A stretch of DNA of 64,000 bases from Apophysomyces variabilis (taxonomy: Eukaryota; Mucoromycota; Mucoromycetes; Mucorales; Mucoraceae). This document shows positions 46,476 to 59,049 of this stretch, piece after piece. Location: contig MZZL01000399.1 of assembly GCA_002749535.1 (NCBI GenBank), forward strand, positions 310,001 through 374,000, written 5' to 3'. Position numbers and translations under genes: made by a program. Position 1 is the stretch's first letter; each line of letters begins with the position of its first letter. A model generated the notes under the pieces. The model was not told the DNA's origin. It did not search any database and was given only the letters and a program-made list of their open reading frames with translations.

Positions 46476-48236
46476 TTACTCTATATAAAATAAGTTCATT
46501 TCATTCAAATAGATCTCCTCTACTTTGTGGCAATGGACATATACAATTTGTATACCGATTGGGAAAGCATGTTTGTTAGAACGTGCCTTGCTTTCTTGGC
46601 ATCCGATGGCAGTGAATACACCTTTTTCATCTCTCGCTTCACCCATGATGGCAGTAACCTCTGCTGCGTTTAACCGTCCGATTTTACTCTTTTTTCCATG
46701 GTACCATTGTGCACCCCTACTCGCTCGAGATGGTTCCGATGCCTGTGATTTCTGTGTCATTGTTAGAGCGAGCAGAACTTCTTCACGACAATCGATGTTT
46801 AGAGATTTCAAACTAGGATTTGGATAATAGATACTATATGACTGTTTCAAGTAATTCTTTTGCTGACTGGCCCGTGGGGCAATAAACGAGTATTGGCAAT
46901 CAAGGGAATGCAGGCGAGGACAGTACTGCGATAGGTAGTGGTACACCTTCTTGTCGATGTTTGTTCCGCGCATAGTAAGGTCTGTCAGGTGATGATACAT
47001 GTTGTTTGTGCAACTTCCGGATACCAGGATCCTGTTTCCTTTGACAGTCAAGTGTTTGAGTCGGTTCAATCCCTCCAACATGCGGTCGATTTCAAAATCA
47101 TGGTTATAGCATTCGAGTTGTAGATCCACTAGTGAGGAACAAGCTTTCAAGGCAGTCAATGCATCCGCAATTCCCATGCCCAAGCGCTCCTGTATATAGA
47201 CTGTGGATAATGACTGTTGAAAACTGCGAATGGCTTTTAGGAACCAGTCGTTATTGTTGTGAGAATAAGAAGTGATGTTCGTCAGTGGGGCTTGAATAGT
47301 TTGCAGTACAGAGAGAAAGAACTGGTAATCCTCCCGACCATTCATTGTTAACTTTTTCAAATAGCGACACGAACTTGCTAGGGAAAGGATTTCCAACTTG
47401 ACGTCGGCCGTATGCACGAGAGGATGTTTACTCAAAGTAAGCGTCTCAAGGCTCGTGTACTTTTGCGAAAAATACTGTCCCCACAAGTATCCTGCGTACC
47501 ATTTTAATGAAAGATTTCGTAACGTACGGCAAGGGACAACTTGTTCGGGTATTTTGCCGGAAATGCCGACATCTTCCAAAGTCAATGATTGAAGACGAGG
47601 GAGAACCTCGTGCAGTCTTTCAAGGTCATCAAATTGTATCCATCCGCCGCTTTTCCATTTGAAACGAAAGTAGACTGTGAGATCCTCTATGGCTGGAAGC
47701 AATGGCATTCCCGCTATCCATTTGCTAAAGTCGTCGATAGTAAGCACTAACTGAGTGAGCCGTTTCTGAAGAAAGCCTGCTGGCAACGTAAGAGGTGATT
47801 GCCCATGCAGGTGAACAGAAATGCGCTTAAGGTAATCCCATTGAGGTAGAAACGGTACATAATCGTCTGCTCCGCTGGTGATAGCTACTATCTCCCAAAG
47901 AAAAGGACACAGCCGTACAAGATGAGAGATTTCAGTCCGTTTAAGCGCATATCGTATGTTTAGTTTACGCACATGGTGCCCTAGGTGCTTCTGGGTCGTC
48001 GCGGTCGCAAGCGTCCTAAGCAAGAGCTCACACATTTTAGATGAGTTGATCTCCACCGATTTGTAAAGTAAGGGGCTGAAGGCAGCATTCCATGAGCGAC
48101 ACACACAGACGGCGACTAGCAAACTTTTTTGTGAGATGTAGCTTGCTATATCATCTAAAATTTCAACTGGCAATCGGTGCATCGATGTTTGTACCGAAAA
48201 TTCGTTTGCTAGGTGTTTTGGACTCGTATTGTTCAT
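46476..48236 (-). CDS. F-box protein with leucine-rich repeats
   Basis: A single-exon gene of 586 codons. The F-box is at residues about 19-62 (LPVEILDDIASYI, then VCRSWNAAFSPLLYKSVEI), which would bind Skp1 in an SCF ubiquitin ligase. It is followed by irregular leucine-rich repeats (LQSLTLEDVGISG, RTLRNLSLKWY, LETLTLSKHPL, LVDLQLECYNH, LKHLTVKGNRI, LTDLTMRGTNI) to about residue 480. The last 100 residues are less regular (KKSKIGRLNAAEVTAIMG). The substrate is unknown. Such F-box/LRR genes are numerous in Mucoromycota. No disruption is visible. Confidence 0.85.
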   Translation of the reverse strand: MNNTSPKHLANEFSVQTSMHRLPVEILDDIASYISQKSLLVAVCVCRSWNAAFSPLLYKSVEINSSKMCELLLRTLATATTQKHLGHHVRKLNIRYALKRTEISHLVRLCPFLWEIVAITSGADDYVPFLPQWDYLKRISVHLHGQSPLTLPAGFLQKRLTQLVLTIDDFSKWIAGMPLLPAIEDLTVYFRFKWKSGGWIQFDDLERLHEVLPRLQSLTLEDVGISGKIPEQVVPCRTLRNLSLKWYAGYLWGQYFSQKYTSLETLTLSKHPLVHTADVKLEILSLASSCRYLKKLTMNGREDYQFFLSVLQTIQAPLTNITSYSHNNNDWFLKAIRSFQQSLSTVYIQERLGMGIADALTALKACSSLVDLQLECYNHDFEIDRMLEGLNRLKHLTVKGNRILVSGSCTNNMYHHLTDLTMRGTNIDKKVYHYLSQYCPRLHSLDCQYSFIAPRASQQKNYLKQSYSIYYPNPSLKSLNIDCREEVLLALTMTQKSQASEPSRASRGAQWYHGKKSKIGRLNAAEVTAIMGEARDEKGVFTAIGCQESKARSNKHAFPIGIQIVYVHCHKVEEIYLNEMNLFYIE

Positions 48237-49434
48237 TGTAAATGTAAACCAGTGCTATCAACAACGAGGCTGATTATATATGGTAACGGTTCTCTTTGCG
48301 TCACATACACTTGCTAAATTACTTGCGTCAATGCGCGTGACCGATTGCAGCCTAAGGATCGCTTCTAAATTGTGGACCATAGTATTAGAGGAGTCGTATG
48401 GTGACTTCCCTGCCATGGAAATTCTTTTGCACGATGAAGTGTAGCAGTTCGCTCCGCCAAATTAATAGGTAAAAAGAACAGGGAAAGAAGAGAACAAGAA
48501 AGACGAACAGTGAATCATTGTCCATCATGGACGATCTCTGTGACAATTAGCTTAAACCCTATTACAACTTTTTGAAGTATTTGCAGCTAAAACTCAAGGT
48601 AGACTATTTTGGTGGGAATATGCGTTGAGAAACTTGCTGTTACTTAAGAAGGATAGCAGCAAATCTGATAGCCGTGTGACCATGGAAAGCATGAACCGCT
48701 GGCATCTTGATCGTTTTTCTATGCCTCTGCCGTACTTTCCAGCGCTAACATAGAAATTGTATTACCAAAAGAACTCTGACTACATCTTATAGCAAGCGTA
48801 AAAAAACTGGTCCTCCGCTTGTTTTGAATGAAGAACACGAGAAAATTCTTTAGAAGACATTGACAGCAGCCGGTCGATTGTCCTAAGAACAATGAATGCA
48901 GTGACTGCTTCAAAAGTCTAATTTAAGAAGTTAAGCATGGAAAAGGACGCTTCATCTCTTTGTGACCAGAGAATACAGTTTGTTACTGAACGGTCTGTCA
49001 GCATGCCGTATATTTAAGTGCAGCTTGAGACTTCCACATGCACTATCCAAGAAAAGAAAGCGAGCAGGATCTTCTTAAGCTACAAGCTAAGGGAATGGTA
49101 TATGTCAGGAGCAAAAGGTTCGTCCTTTTTGCACAGAACAGATTTTGAGCAAATATTTAAAGTCTGTTTATGTGCATGCGATGCTTGGCGAATGACACGA
49201 ACGAACAAGAATGAAAGCTGAATATTTGTCCACTGCTAGAACAGACCTCTAACTATTCTGGACGGATATTCGAACGCAAGATGAAGTTCTTATCAGTTCC
49301 TTAGGCCAACCTATACGAACGGCCAGGATTGGGTGAATATCGTAGCTATTCCCAGATATATCTCTCTGTTTCTTCTGTCATAATGCTAGTAAGAAAATGC
49401 TGCAGGTTTTTTTTCAATTTGCCCGAAGCTGACA
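48237..49434. other. Intergenic region with a small mariner-like transposase fragment
   Basis: Around 48780-48990 (plus) a fragment reads RKKTGPPLVLNEEHEKIL followed by stops. It matches the KTGCPRILNEEHKNLI segment of the transposase relic at 11.7 kb, so it is probably a third, very degraded copy. The remainder has no recognisable gene. Confidence 0.4.
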
Positions 49435-49491
49435 TTGAACAAATCTTTCAAGTCTGGGAGAGCATTATACATATCTGTAAGAAACAAGAAC

Positions 49492-49989
49492 ATGAGTAAG
49501 TTTCAAATAACTACCCTGATCAGCGAGTATTGCTTATCAACAGCTACTCTAGTTGCGTATAGCTACGTTTCGGAAGCGATGGTTACACGAATCTGTGCTA
49601 GAAATACAGCAACAATCTACAACGCCTACCCCCAATCACGAAAGCATATAATGAACGAACGGCACATAACCTTCAAAGTAAACGAAGCAGAAGCACCGAC
49701 GATATCAAACACGCTGCTTGTCGTTGGGGCAGAACTTCCGAGGCGGAACACCTGTGAGAATGTTTTCCTCCAGGGTGAAATGGTTAGTATATTGCTAGTA
49801 TTTAGAGAAAATAGCACATCAGTAACTTATTCGCAATTTTCACTTCGCCTTCCCCCATTCCTAGCATGGGTCTATATCCGAATCGGCATCCACATCCCAT
49901 CTAGTGCTGAATTTCTTAAATATTTGCTATCTCAGCCCTTAGAACCAGTATGGGAAGTGGTTCCTGATGTACTATTTTTCATTAAGTAA
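49492..49989 (+). CDS. Doubtful open reading frame, unknown
   Basis: 165 codons from an ATG (MSKFQITTLISEYCLS) to a stop inside a perfect hairpin. The frame is also open for 19 codons upstream without an ATG. There is no recognised domain, no clear hydrophobic or charged pattern and no splice partners. It lies in an otherwise gene-free 3-kb region beside a transposase fragment, so it may be chance or a relic. Confidence 0.2.
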   Translation: MSKFQITTLISEYCLSTATLVAYSYVSEAMVTRICARNTATIYNAYPQSRKHIMNERHITFKVNEAEAPTISNTLLVVGAELPRRNTCENVFLQGEMVSILLVFRENSTSVTYSQFSLRLPPFLAWVYIRIGIHIPSSAEFLKYLLSQPLEPVWEVVPDVLFFIK

Positions 49990-50009
49990 AAAATAGTACA
50001 TCAGGAACC
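49959..50009. repeat. Perfect 21-bp inverted repeat (hairpin, 9-nt loop)
   Basis: Arms 49959-49979 and 49989-50009 are exact reverse complements (ggttcctgatgtactatttt... and its complement) around a 9-nt loop. It could be the fold of a small foldback element, a palindromic insertion relic or a transcription-end structure. No flanking direct repeat was found. Confidence 0.85.
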
Positions 50010-51273
50010 GCAGTACCTCTATAGGAACTCGCCTGAGACCAGGAGGAAGCCATATTTCCCATAGTGCATATTCAGGTTGCATCATTTTTTTTTCAATGTA
50101 AATAAATAACTGGCTCATTTATCAATCCGTAATGAAGCGATATCAAAACTGGGAAAAGGACGTCTTATCTTTTGACTAAAGAAGCTCCGGTTAAAGAAAC
50201 AGGTACATTCGTTTCCACAAAATGAGTGATCTATTTGGAAAGGCGTTACCGTAGAAAGGTTTTTGTATGTTTAACGAGCAAATCGGCAAGCTATCCTCCT
50301 CTTCTAAACTGGATGAAATGGGTAATCGGGGACGTGAAGAAACAGGCTTCTTCAAATTGCCAAGAATAGTTTATAAGAAGGATGTGAAATCTGTTCTATG
50401 TGCAGTGATCGTAATGAAAACGGTATTTGAAATATTTTCTTTCACGGAGAAATGGCGATAGTTTGGCGTAACATCGGCTAACTATCCAAGGCAATGTTCT
50501 TGCAACAATGTTTTTCCATTTTTTGCAAGGTAGGGCGTGCATTTGCACCGTGGCACCATCAGAAATCTTAAATTTTTGTCTTGTGAGCTGTGGCTGGATA
50601 TAACAATGATATGTGCATGAAATGCAATAACCAGTGCAATCAGTCCTATTTAGAGTAATATATGTGTGCGTCTTTTTGCTGATCTATGACAACAAGGTAT
50701 AGGAGAGATTATTACAAGTAAAAAGAGAGTAGGATAAAACAAATATGGTACGTGTTTATCAAAACATAGGACTCTTGGCATAGAACGACAATAGTTTTTC
50801 AGCCCCAAGATAGATAGAGTAGAGGGATAAACAAAGGTGAGACAGTAAATGTCAAAGTGTTTCAAAGGGTTTAACGAGCCGAATGGAGGAGCTATTCTTT
50901 GTTTTTGACATTCCAGCCATGATTCTGTCTCCATCCGGATCGTTTGCTATTTCAAGAACAGTGGGCTGTCTTATGTCTTACCGTGAGATAATGGGGGGCA
51001 TGTATGAATTAGATGGCTGAGGCTCAGTGTGTTGAATGGATAGGTTTGCTCTTGGCGAACACTCACACTCCCCTTATATGGCAGTGTCTTTATTTGGCTA
51101 CCCACTCCACGCAAAGTGAACCCCCGCTCAGCGCTTTTGTTATTTTTACTTGCTTTCCCTTTCCGACCCTACTATCGTATACGTTTCTCTCTCTTTCTTT
51201 CTTTGCTCCATCGTCTACTCAACTATTTAAACCCTTCTCATCTCTACGTTTTGGACATCCTCCAGTTCTGACG
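50010..51273. other. Intergenic region upstream of the ankyrin gene
   Basis: Short frames only. The last 250 bp are pyrimidine-rich (ctctctctttctttctttgc near 51187-51206) and look like the ankyrin-gene promoter and leader. Confidence 0.5.
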
Positions 51274-53022
51274 ATGATTGACCAAAAGAAAGATAAATCA
51301 AAAGATTATCTTCTTGGCCTCCATTGGGCTGCCACTACTGGCAATGTTGGTAAACATCAAACCTCTCTTTTTTCTTTTTACTATCTATAGGACTAACATA
51401 TCTTTTTATTAGGCCTTGTAAAGTTTGCTCTTGATCATGGTGCTCCTATTGATTCTGTAGTAAATGGTTTTATGCCTTTGCAATTGGCTTGTATCAGTGA
51501 CAATAATATTGCTGTGGTTCAATATCTTATCGATCGTGGTGCTGAAGTCAACGCGCAAAGGTAGGAAGAAGAAGGAAATAAAAATTGAGGCCACGTTGTT
51601 CTTTGCTAAAATTCGAACTGCCTTTTTTTTTATCTGTCTCCTACCCCCGTCATGTGGCACATAAAAAGATGGTCAAAAAAACACAGTGCTGATAAATCAC
51701 AAGCTGTAGCAGGAGCCATTGGTTCAACGGCATTACATGTTGCATGTGCTAATGGATGTGTTAAAATTGTCGACCTCTTATTGAGGAATGGAGCCAAAGT
51801 AAATGTCAAGGATAAATACGGTTCAAGACCGATGGATGTTGCGGCTGCAAAGCATCATGTAGAGATTGTTCGTTTATTAGAGACATTTGGCACACTTCAG
51901 CGCCAACAACAACAGGAAGAGGCTCAACAACAACGTCAAGAGGAAGGCAATGGACGACGATCGATGGATGTGACAATGTATACGAACCGCGATGAACGTG
52001 CAGAACGCTTGCGTCGCCCTAGCTTGCCTTCCATTTTCGAAGGCAAATCGCAAAAACTTAACGTGCCCCCGATTTCCACCTTGCCCCAGACCGCCGCGAT
52101 CTTACCTCCTCGAAAAAGTCTGAACACAACACGGCCCTCACAAGATGAATTAGCTCCGTCTGCCATTGCAGCTGCATCTTCCTCCTCATCCTCCTCGATT
52201 GAAATTATTCGACGACGACGACCTTCTAGAAATAAAACACCAGAACTTGCTTCTTCCAAGTCCTCGGATGGGTCCGCCCAAGATGACACAATCGTTGGAA
52301 CTCCGCCTAATGCGCCCACCGCCGGTGCCGAATCATGGACGGATAAACCAAAGACGGATGGCCGAAAGGACTGGTATGGATACGGTGTTGTAAATCACTA
52401 TGAAGACGAGAGCTATCTTGCATCGCTTGAACGAAGAGCCTATGGTCTTGACGAAGATCGTGTTGGACGCGCTTCTCTGGATCAATGTCGCCCTTTACGA
52501 ACATCCCTAGACAGTGCACGACCCTCCCTTAAACGATGCAGTTCCGACGGTGGTCACTTACGAGCAACAGCACTCAGAAACGCCATGGCGGCCCATGCGG
52601 CTCAGCAGGAAGGAGGAGGAGGAGGAGGAGGAGGAGATGAGGAGGAGCCGATGCCACGACCTTCTGTTGCCATTGACGATGGACCGGAGGCCGAAGCATT
52701 CCGGCATTTCCAAGAAAAGGAAATAAAAAAGGCATGGTGGAGCGCTTTTGGTGGACGGAAATCGATGGATGTAGCAACTTATCAGTATCATAATGGAGCT
52801 CGTCCCTCTATTGACGCTCCACGTAAGAGTCTAGACTTCCGACCAAGTTTCGATGGTCTATCACAACTTGCCAAAAAGAGTGTGGAAGGATTGTCTCGCA
52901 GAAGCATGGACTACAATGATGAGGATGATGATAACTTGGAATCGGATCAATATTCCGCCATGCGAAAAAACAGTCGAGCCGGATTCTTGTCTCGTTTAGT
53001 AGGCGCATGGTCAAAAAAATGA
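51274..53022 (+). CDS. Ankyrin-repeat protein
   Basis: Three exons close in phase: 51274-51349, 51413-51560 and 51687-53022, giving 519 residues. The first 140 residues hold three ankyrin repeats: LHWAATTGNVGLVKFALDHG, MPLQLACISDNNIAVVQYL and TALHVACANGCVKIVDLLL, then MDVAAAKHHVEIVRLLETFG. The rest is a low-complexity tail with Gln-rich, Ser-rich and Gly-rich runs. It carries repeated RRSMDV, RKSLDF and RPSL-type motifs (basic residues before serine) that look like sites for basophilic kinases. It is likely a cytosolic scaffold. The splice ends of exon 3 are inferred from phase (acacag|T). Confidence 0.85.
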
Positions 53023-54348
53023 ATGGATCTTTATCCCTTTTCTCTCTCACTACCCCTTTCTTCTTTCTCCTGTCTCTTACCCTCGATTTCCCTTCACCCC
53101 TCTCTTTCTCTTTCTCTCACTCACTCTCACTCAATCTCTCTGTGTGTGTCTTCTCGACCCCTTTCCTCTGACATGCATGTGTTCAACCAAAAAACTAGCC
53201 GCGCATCAGAAAACTTTTTTTTTCTTTCCGCAACTTTCCGTCCCATCCTTTTCTTTTTTTTCTTTTCCCACCCTACCCATGATAAATGTACAATACCATC
53301 ACGATACCATTCCTTGTTCTTTTTACCTTTTTTCTCTTCTTCCTTTTTTTTTCCTACTTCTTTTTTTTCTCATCGATCCTTTTTTTTTCTTTCTTCTTTT
53401 CTTTTTGTATGTACATACAGGATTTCGCCAGCGCTAAATAAAATAGCACAGACTTTTACATTGAACAAAATAAGGTTTTTGATCTTGCATTCGTTCGGTT
53501 GGAAACAATTGCCTAGTTACGTTGTAGGAAAGTCTCTCTTTCTCACTTGGGTATACCGAAGCCTAAATCTTCACTGTTATTTATTAGCAATCCTTTGCAT
53601 GACAGAATGAGTTGTCAATGACGTAAAAAACTCAGAAACATCTGTTGAGTCTCATTTTTCCTTTTTTGAAAAGGCATTTTTATGAATGATCATTGAAAAT
53701 CAAAAAAAAAAGCAAAGATAAGAAAAACAAATCGTGCGGTCACATCATTGGATTGCTTTGCTATCGTCCTGGTACACGGTTGCCTTTAGTGCCTATGCCT
53801 CAGTATCTCTCTAATATATCGTTTTGATAGCCCCTTGCTTAACACTTTTTCTTTGCATTTTTTTTAGTAACTCATCACTGGTTCCACAAGCTGGATATAG
53901 AGAGAAAAATGCAGAATGAAAGGGACCCGTTCACGTAAGGTTTCTCTAGTTGGGAAATGTCAAAAGGAGACAATGTTATGTATCCGTCTTTTCAACCCAA
54001 GATTTCAGCACAGAAGCCTGCCGAATTCCTTTGCTCGTTCTCTCCCATCGTTCGAATGATATCTTTTTTGGTTTCCAAAAAAAAAAAAGGCTTCTTGGTT
54101 TAAGTAATCCTGTTGCTATGACGTTAGCAAAAGAATGTCAGTGCACACACAACTCTTCCATACGCTGTGCTATGACTTAATTGAACTACAAAATTCTTCC
54201 TCTCTGCTGCAATGAGGCTGAATTCTTTGAACCAAAACTTTATTGGAGGCATCTTTATCGCAACAATAGCAAACAAAAGAAAAAAAAAAAGGAAAAAAAG
54301 AGAATGCGTTTGGGGAAAGAAAAATAAAGGCTTTGATGGAGAAAATAT
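53023..54348. other. Convergent 3' region, no supported gene
   Basis: 1.3 kb between convergent stops. The left half is extremely T/C-rich, so long open frames there reflect composition rather than coding. No gene seen. Confidence 0.6.
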
Positions 54349-56084
<1,736 letters not shown>

Positions 56085-57531
56085 GGCAGTGAAACAGGTG
56101 TCTATCAGTTTATTAATATATATATGCATGTATATGAGTTAAAGGCAGAATCAATGAACGCGTTTCGCGTATATGCCAAACAGAGCGTAACTTACTGATA
56201 ACTTGTGTTAAAAGAACGTTTCAGGTAAAGTTATGTGAGGGTTCCAAAACGGTTATGCACTGGGAAAGACGGGAAGGTAAGTGAAAAAGAAAATAAGGGT
56301 TGTACGGATAAGCCGAAGTGGAAAGTGGCTCGTTTTGGAGGAGAGGGGAAAGTGTGTGTGTGTGTGTGGTTGGCACTGGCTCAGTTTTTTCGGCCAAAAG
56401 GCTTTGCAAGTGACTGTCATCCTTTCTCTCCCTTCTCATAAGCACCCAAAGCATGAATGCGTGCACAGAAGAAAAAATTGGATAGTGATAAACGGAGAAA
56501 ATAGGTTTGATCCTAAAGGGAAACATTGAGTCATGCTAACAATCAATCAAACCAAAGGAGGAGAAATAAAAAAGGGTCATCTAATAGTCTAAAAGAACTA
56601 CGAGCTAATCCTTTTCCGGACCAATACCCTTCTATATTCCAAGATGAGAATAAGCTTGTTCTTCCTATTGTTTGACGAAACCCGTCGTGATAGCATACAG
56701 GAGATTATTAGACTAGTTTCGCAAGTCATTGGAACGTTCAAAAGACACCCGATGGAGGTTAGCACATTGGTTACACATAGGCGCGCCAAATGAGGTCTCC
56801 ATGACAACCCTTATCTTGGCCCCGCCAGCGAAGTTACGGAATTGGATTCAGCAGAATCGAATTTAAGACAGATGCAGTGTGAAGACGAAAGCATTCTACT
56901 AAATATGAATCATAAAAACGCTTAATTGCATGCGATACCAATAGAATGAGCGTTATGATCCAAGCCTCATGCACAGGGGCTATGTATACTGGCATTCACG
57001 AACCATGAGAAAGACGGCAGGGAGATGTATAACGTGCATTTACGTTAATAAAACATCAGTTTGTCCGGAATAGAAAAATGGTGCGCAGAACATAGTTTTC
57101 TCGTTTCGAGCGTTATCGTCATCTTAGTGCATATGGACGAGACACCCGCAGGAAATTCGAGCTCCTTTTAGCTTATCAAGGAACGGCAGGTGGTAAAAAG
57201 AGCAATTTTACCGATGCCGGTTACAGTGTCTCATTGGTATCAAAGGAGCTTAGTAGGGAAAATTGGCCGGATAGACTGAGTTTAGAGAAAAGCATCCCGC
57301 TTAGTCGCTCTGAGACCACAAAAGGTAGGCTCATTGATTCTGGTCCCAAAAAAGTTGTAGCGATACCATATCTCCTAGACAGTTAAGACGCGTATCATGA
57401 AAAGACATGTTTTGTCCGAAAGATTTTATAACAAAGTATAAGGGAATACAAGCTGTGAAAGAAAAAGAATAAAAGCAATTCTAAGCGATGTTCCAGGGAA
57501 ATGAAGATAAACGAAAAGAGGCTCTATCTAA
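56085..57531. other. Intergenic region, no supported gene
   Basis: 1.4 kb. A (GT)n run lies at about 56353-56367. An ATG-less open stretch of roughly 95 codons (plus, about 57095-57385) and a 69-codon minus frame (56598-56807) are the only sizeable frames. Neither is recognisable. Confidence 0.45.
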
Positions 57532-59049
57532 TTAAGCCTGGACGTAGCCGAATTCGGTCTGCTTGAATCCCAGCTCGGACAAAGATGTGGTCAATGCATT
57601 TACAACCTTTTGGATATGACCACGGCGATCTTCCATCACGGAAATACCCATATGGCTAAAGAATAATGTATCAGTAAAAAAGGTGGTGTCTTGAGATTTG
57701 CCAGACAGCTTTTTTCCTGGCGTGCAAATAAAGAAAACTTACCCGACTCTGAAGTATTTGCCTGCCAAACCCTGGAGAATACCACCAGCAATCTGGACAC
57801 CCTTCTTAGCCAAAGCACCGACCAATTCGGGCACTTGGACACCTTCGGGCAACCAGACAGCGGTCATACCATTAGCAGCGACTTCATCACGCTTGGCCAC
57901 GGTCTTCAATCCAAGATCGTGCAGAGTTTTACGGAAATTCTTAGCCACGATTCTATGCTTGTTCCATCGGGCTTCAATGGATGAGCTCAAGACTTGCTTG
58001 AGGGAGGTGTTCAACGCAAAGATAAGCTGAACAGCGGGAGTAGCAAAGTACGAGGGCTTACGAGCCTCATAGGCCTTCATCACTATTGTTTGTTTTCTTG
58101 TGTATTAGACCAAACTAATACACTAAACCATTGTTTATCCGTTTTTCACTTCGTACCTGGAAGCCACTTAGCCCAGTTAGAGTAATAGGCAGGCACAGGT
58201 GTTTTGCGGGATTCATAGACCTTGATAGCGTGCTGCGACGCGACAAGGATAGACAAACCTGGAGGAACACCGAGTCCTTTTTGGGAGCCAGTGATGACGA
58301 TATCCAAATTCCAGGCATCGAACTGAATCTCCTCCGAACCAACAGAGCAAACACCATCAACGACAACCAATGTCTCGGGCGAGATGGACTTGACAACTTC
58401 AGCAATACCCTTGATATCTGAAAGGACACCGGTGCTAGTACGCAAAATCGGAATAAGTGCCCAGAGATAAGCAACCTCTGTGTTTTTTTTTCCTTTTCTT
58501 GCTTACGAGGTATCAACGTGAGTCACAGTCACCATCTTGTATTTCTTTTCAGACACAGCTGCTTTGACCTCATCCAAGCTAGGTCTGTCGCCCACCTCAG
58601 CACGAAGCTGGGTCACTTTAGCACCATAGACTTCCAAACTGTGACAGGGCAAAAACCAAATCAATCTCACTCCGCCAGTTCTGCTCTTAATTATTTTTTT
58701 TTACCACTCAGCAAGGTGCTCTCCGAAGTAACCAGTGTTGAGCACCAAGACTTCATCATTAGGCTCGAGCAGGTTGACCATTTCATCCCATCCGAGGGTA
58801 CCGGAACCAGACAAGACAATGGGCTGACCGGTCTCTGTTAAGACAACCTGACGGATCAACTCGATGGTCTCGCCAAAAGTATCGATAAAGACAGGGTCCA
58901 CATGAGAAGTAGCCGGGGTGCCCATAGCTGTCAAGACATCCTCATGGAACTCGATAGGGCCTGTTTTTGTTTTTCGATATGAGTCAACGCAATGATAGGT
59001 GAAGAGCGAGGAGGAACTTACCGGGAATCATACAAAGCTTGCGAGACAT
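57532..59049 (-). CDS. AGX1: Alanine-glyoxylate aminotransferase (AGT/Agx1 type, class V PLP enzyme)
   Basis: It transfers the amino group of alanine (or serine) to glyoxylate to give glycine. Six exons close in phase: 59049-59022, 58960-58705, 58638-58507, 58434-58157, 58082-57743 and 57655-57532, giving 385 residues, the family's usual size. Class V landmarks are present: MIPGPIEFHEDVLTAMG at the start, SGSGTLGWDEMV, LNTGYFGEH, THVDTSTGVL, VVDGVCSVGSE and the PLP-lysine site VITGSQKGLGVPPG. The active-site arginine region FRVGHMG is also there. There is no N-terminal presequence, and the C-terminus (FGYVQA) lacks a PTS1 signal, so it is probably cytosolic. Yeast Agx1 is the likely counterpart. 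Confidence 0.93.

Noticed and set aside
49135..49460. Possible direct repeat of about 25 bp (near 49141 and 49432)
   Set aside because: Only about three quarters of the bases match and similarity does not extend, so it is probably chance.
53023..53610. 195-codon frame after the ankyrin gene
   Set aside because: It is almost entirely Phe/Ser/Leu from a polypyrimidine tract, i.e. 3' UTR or spacer.
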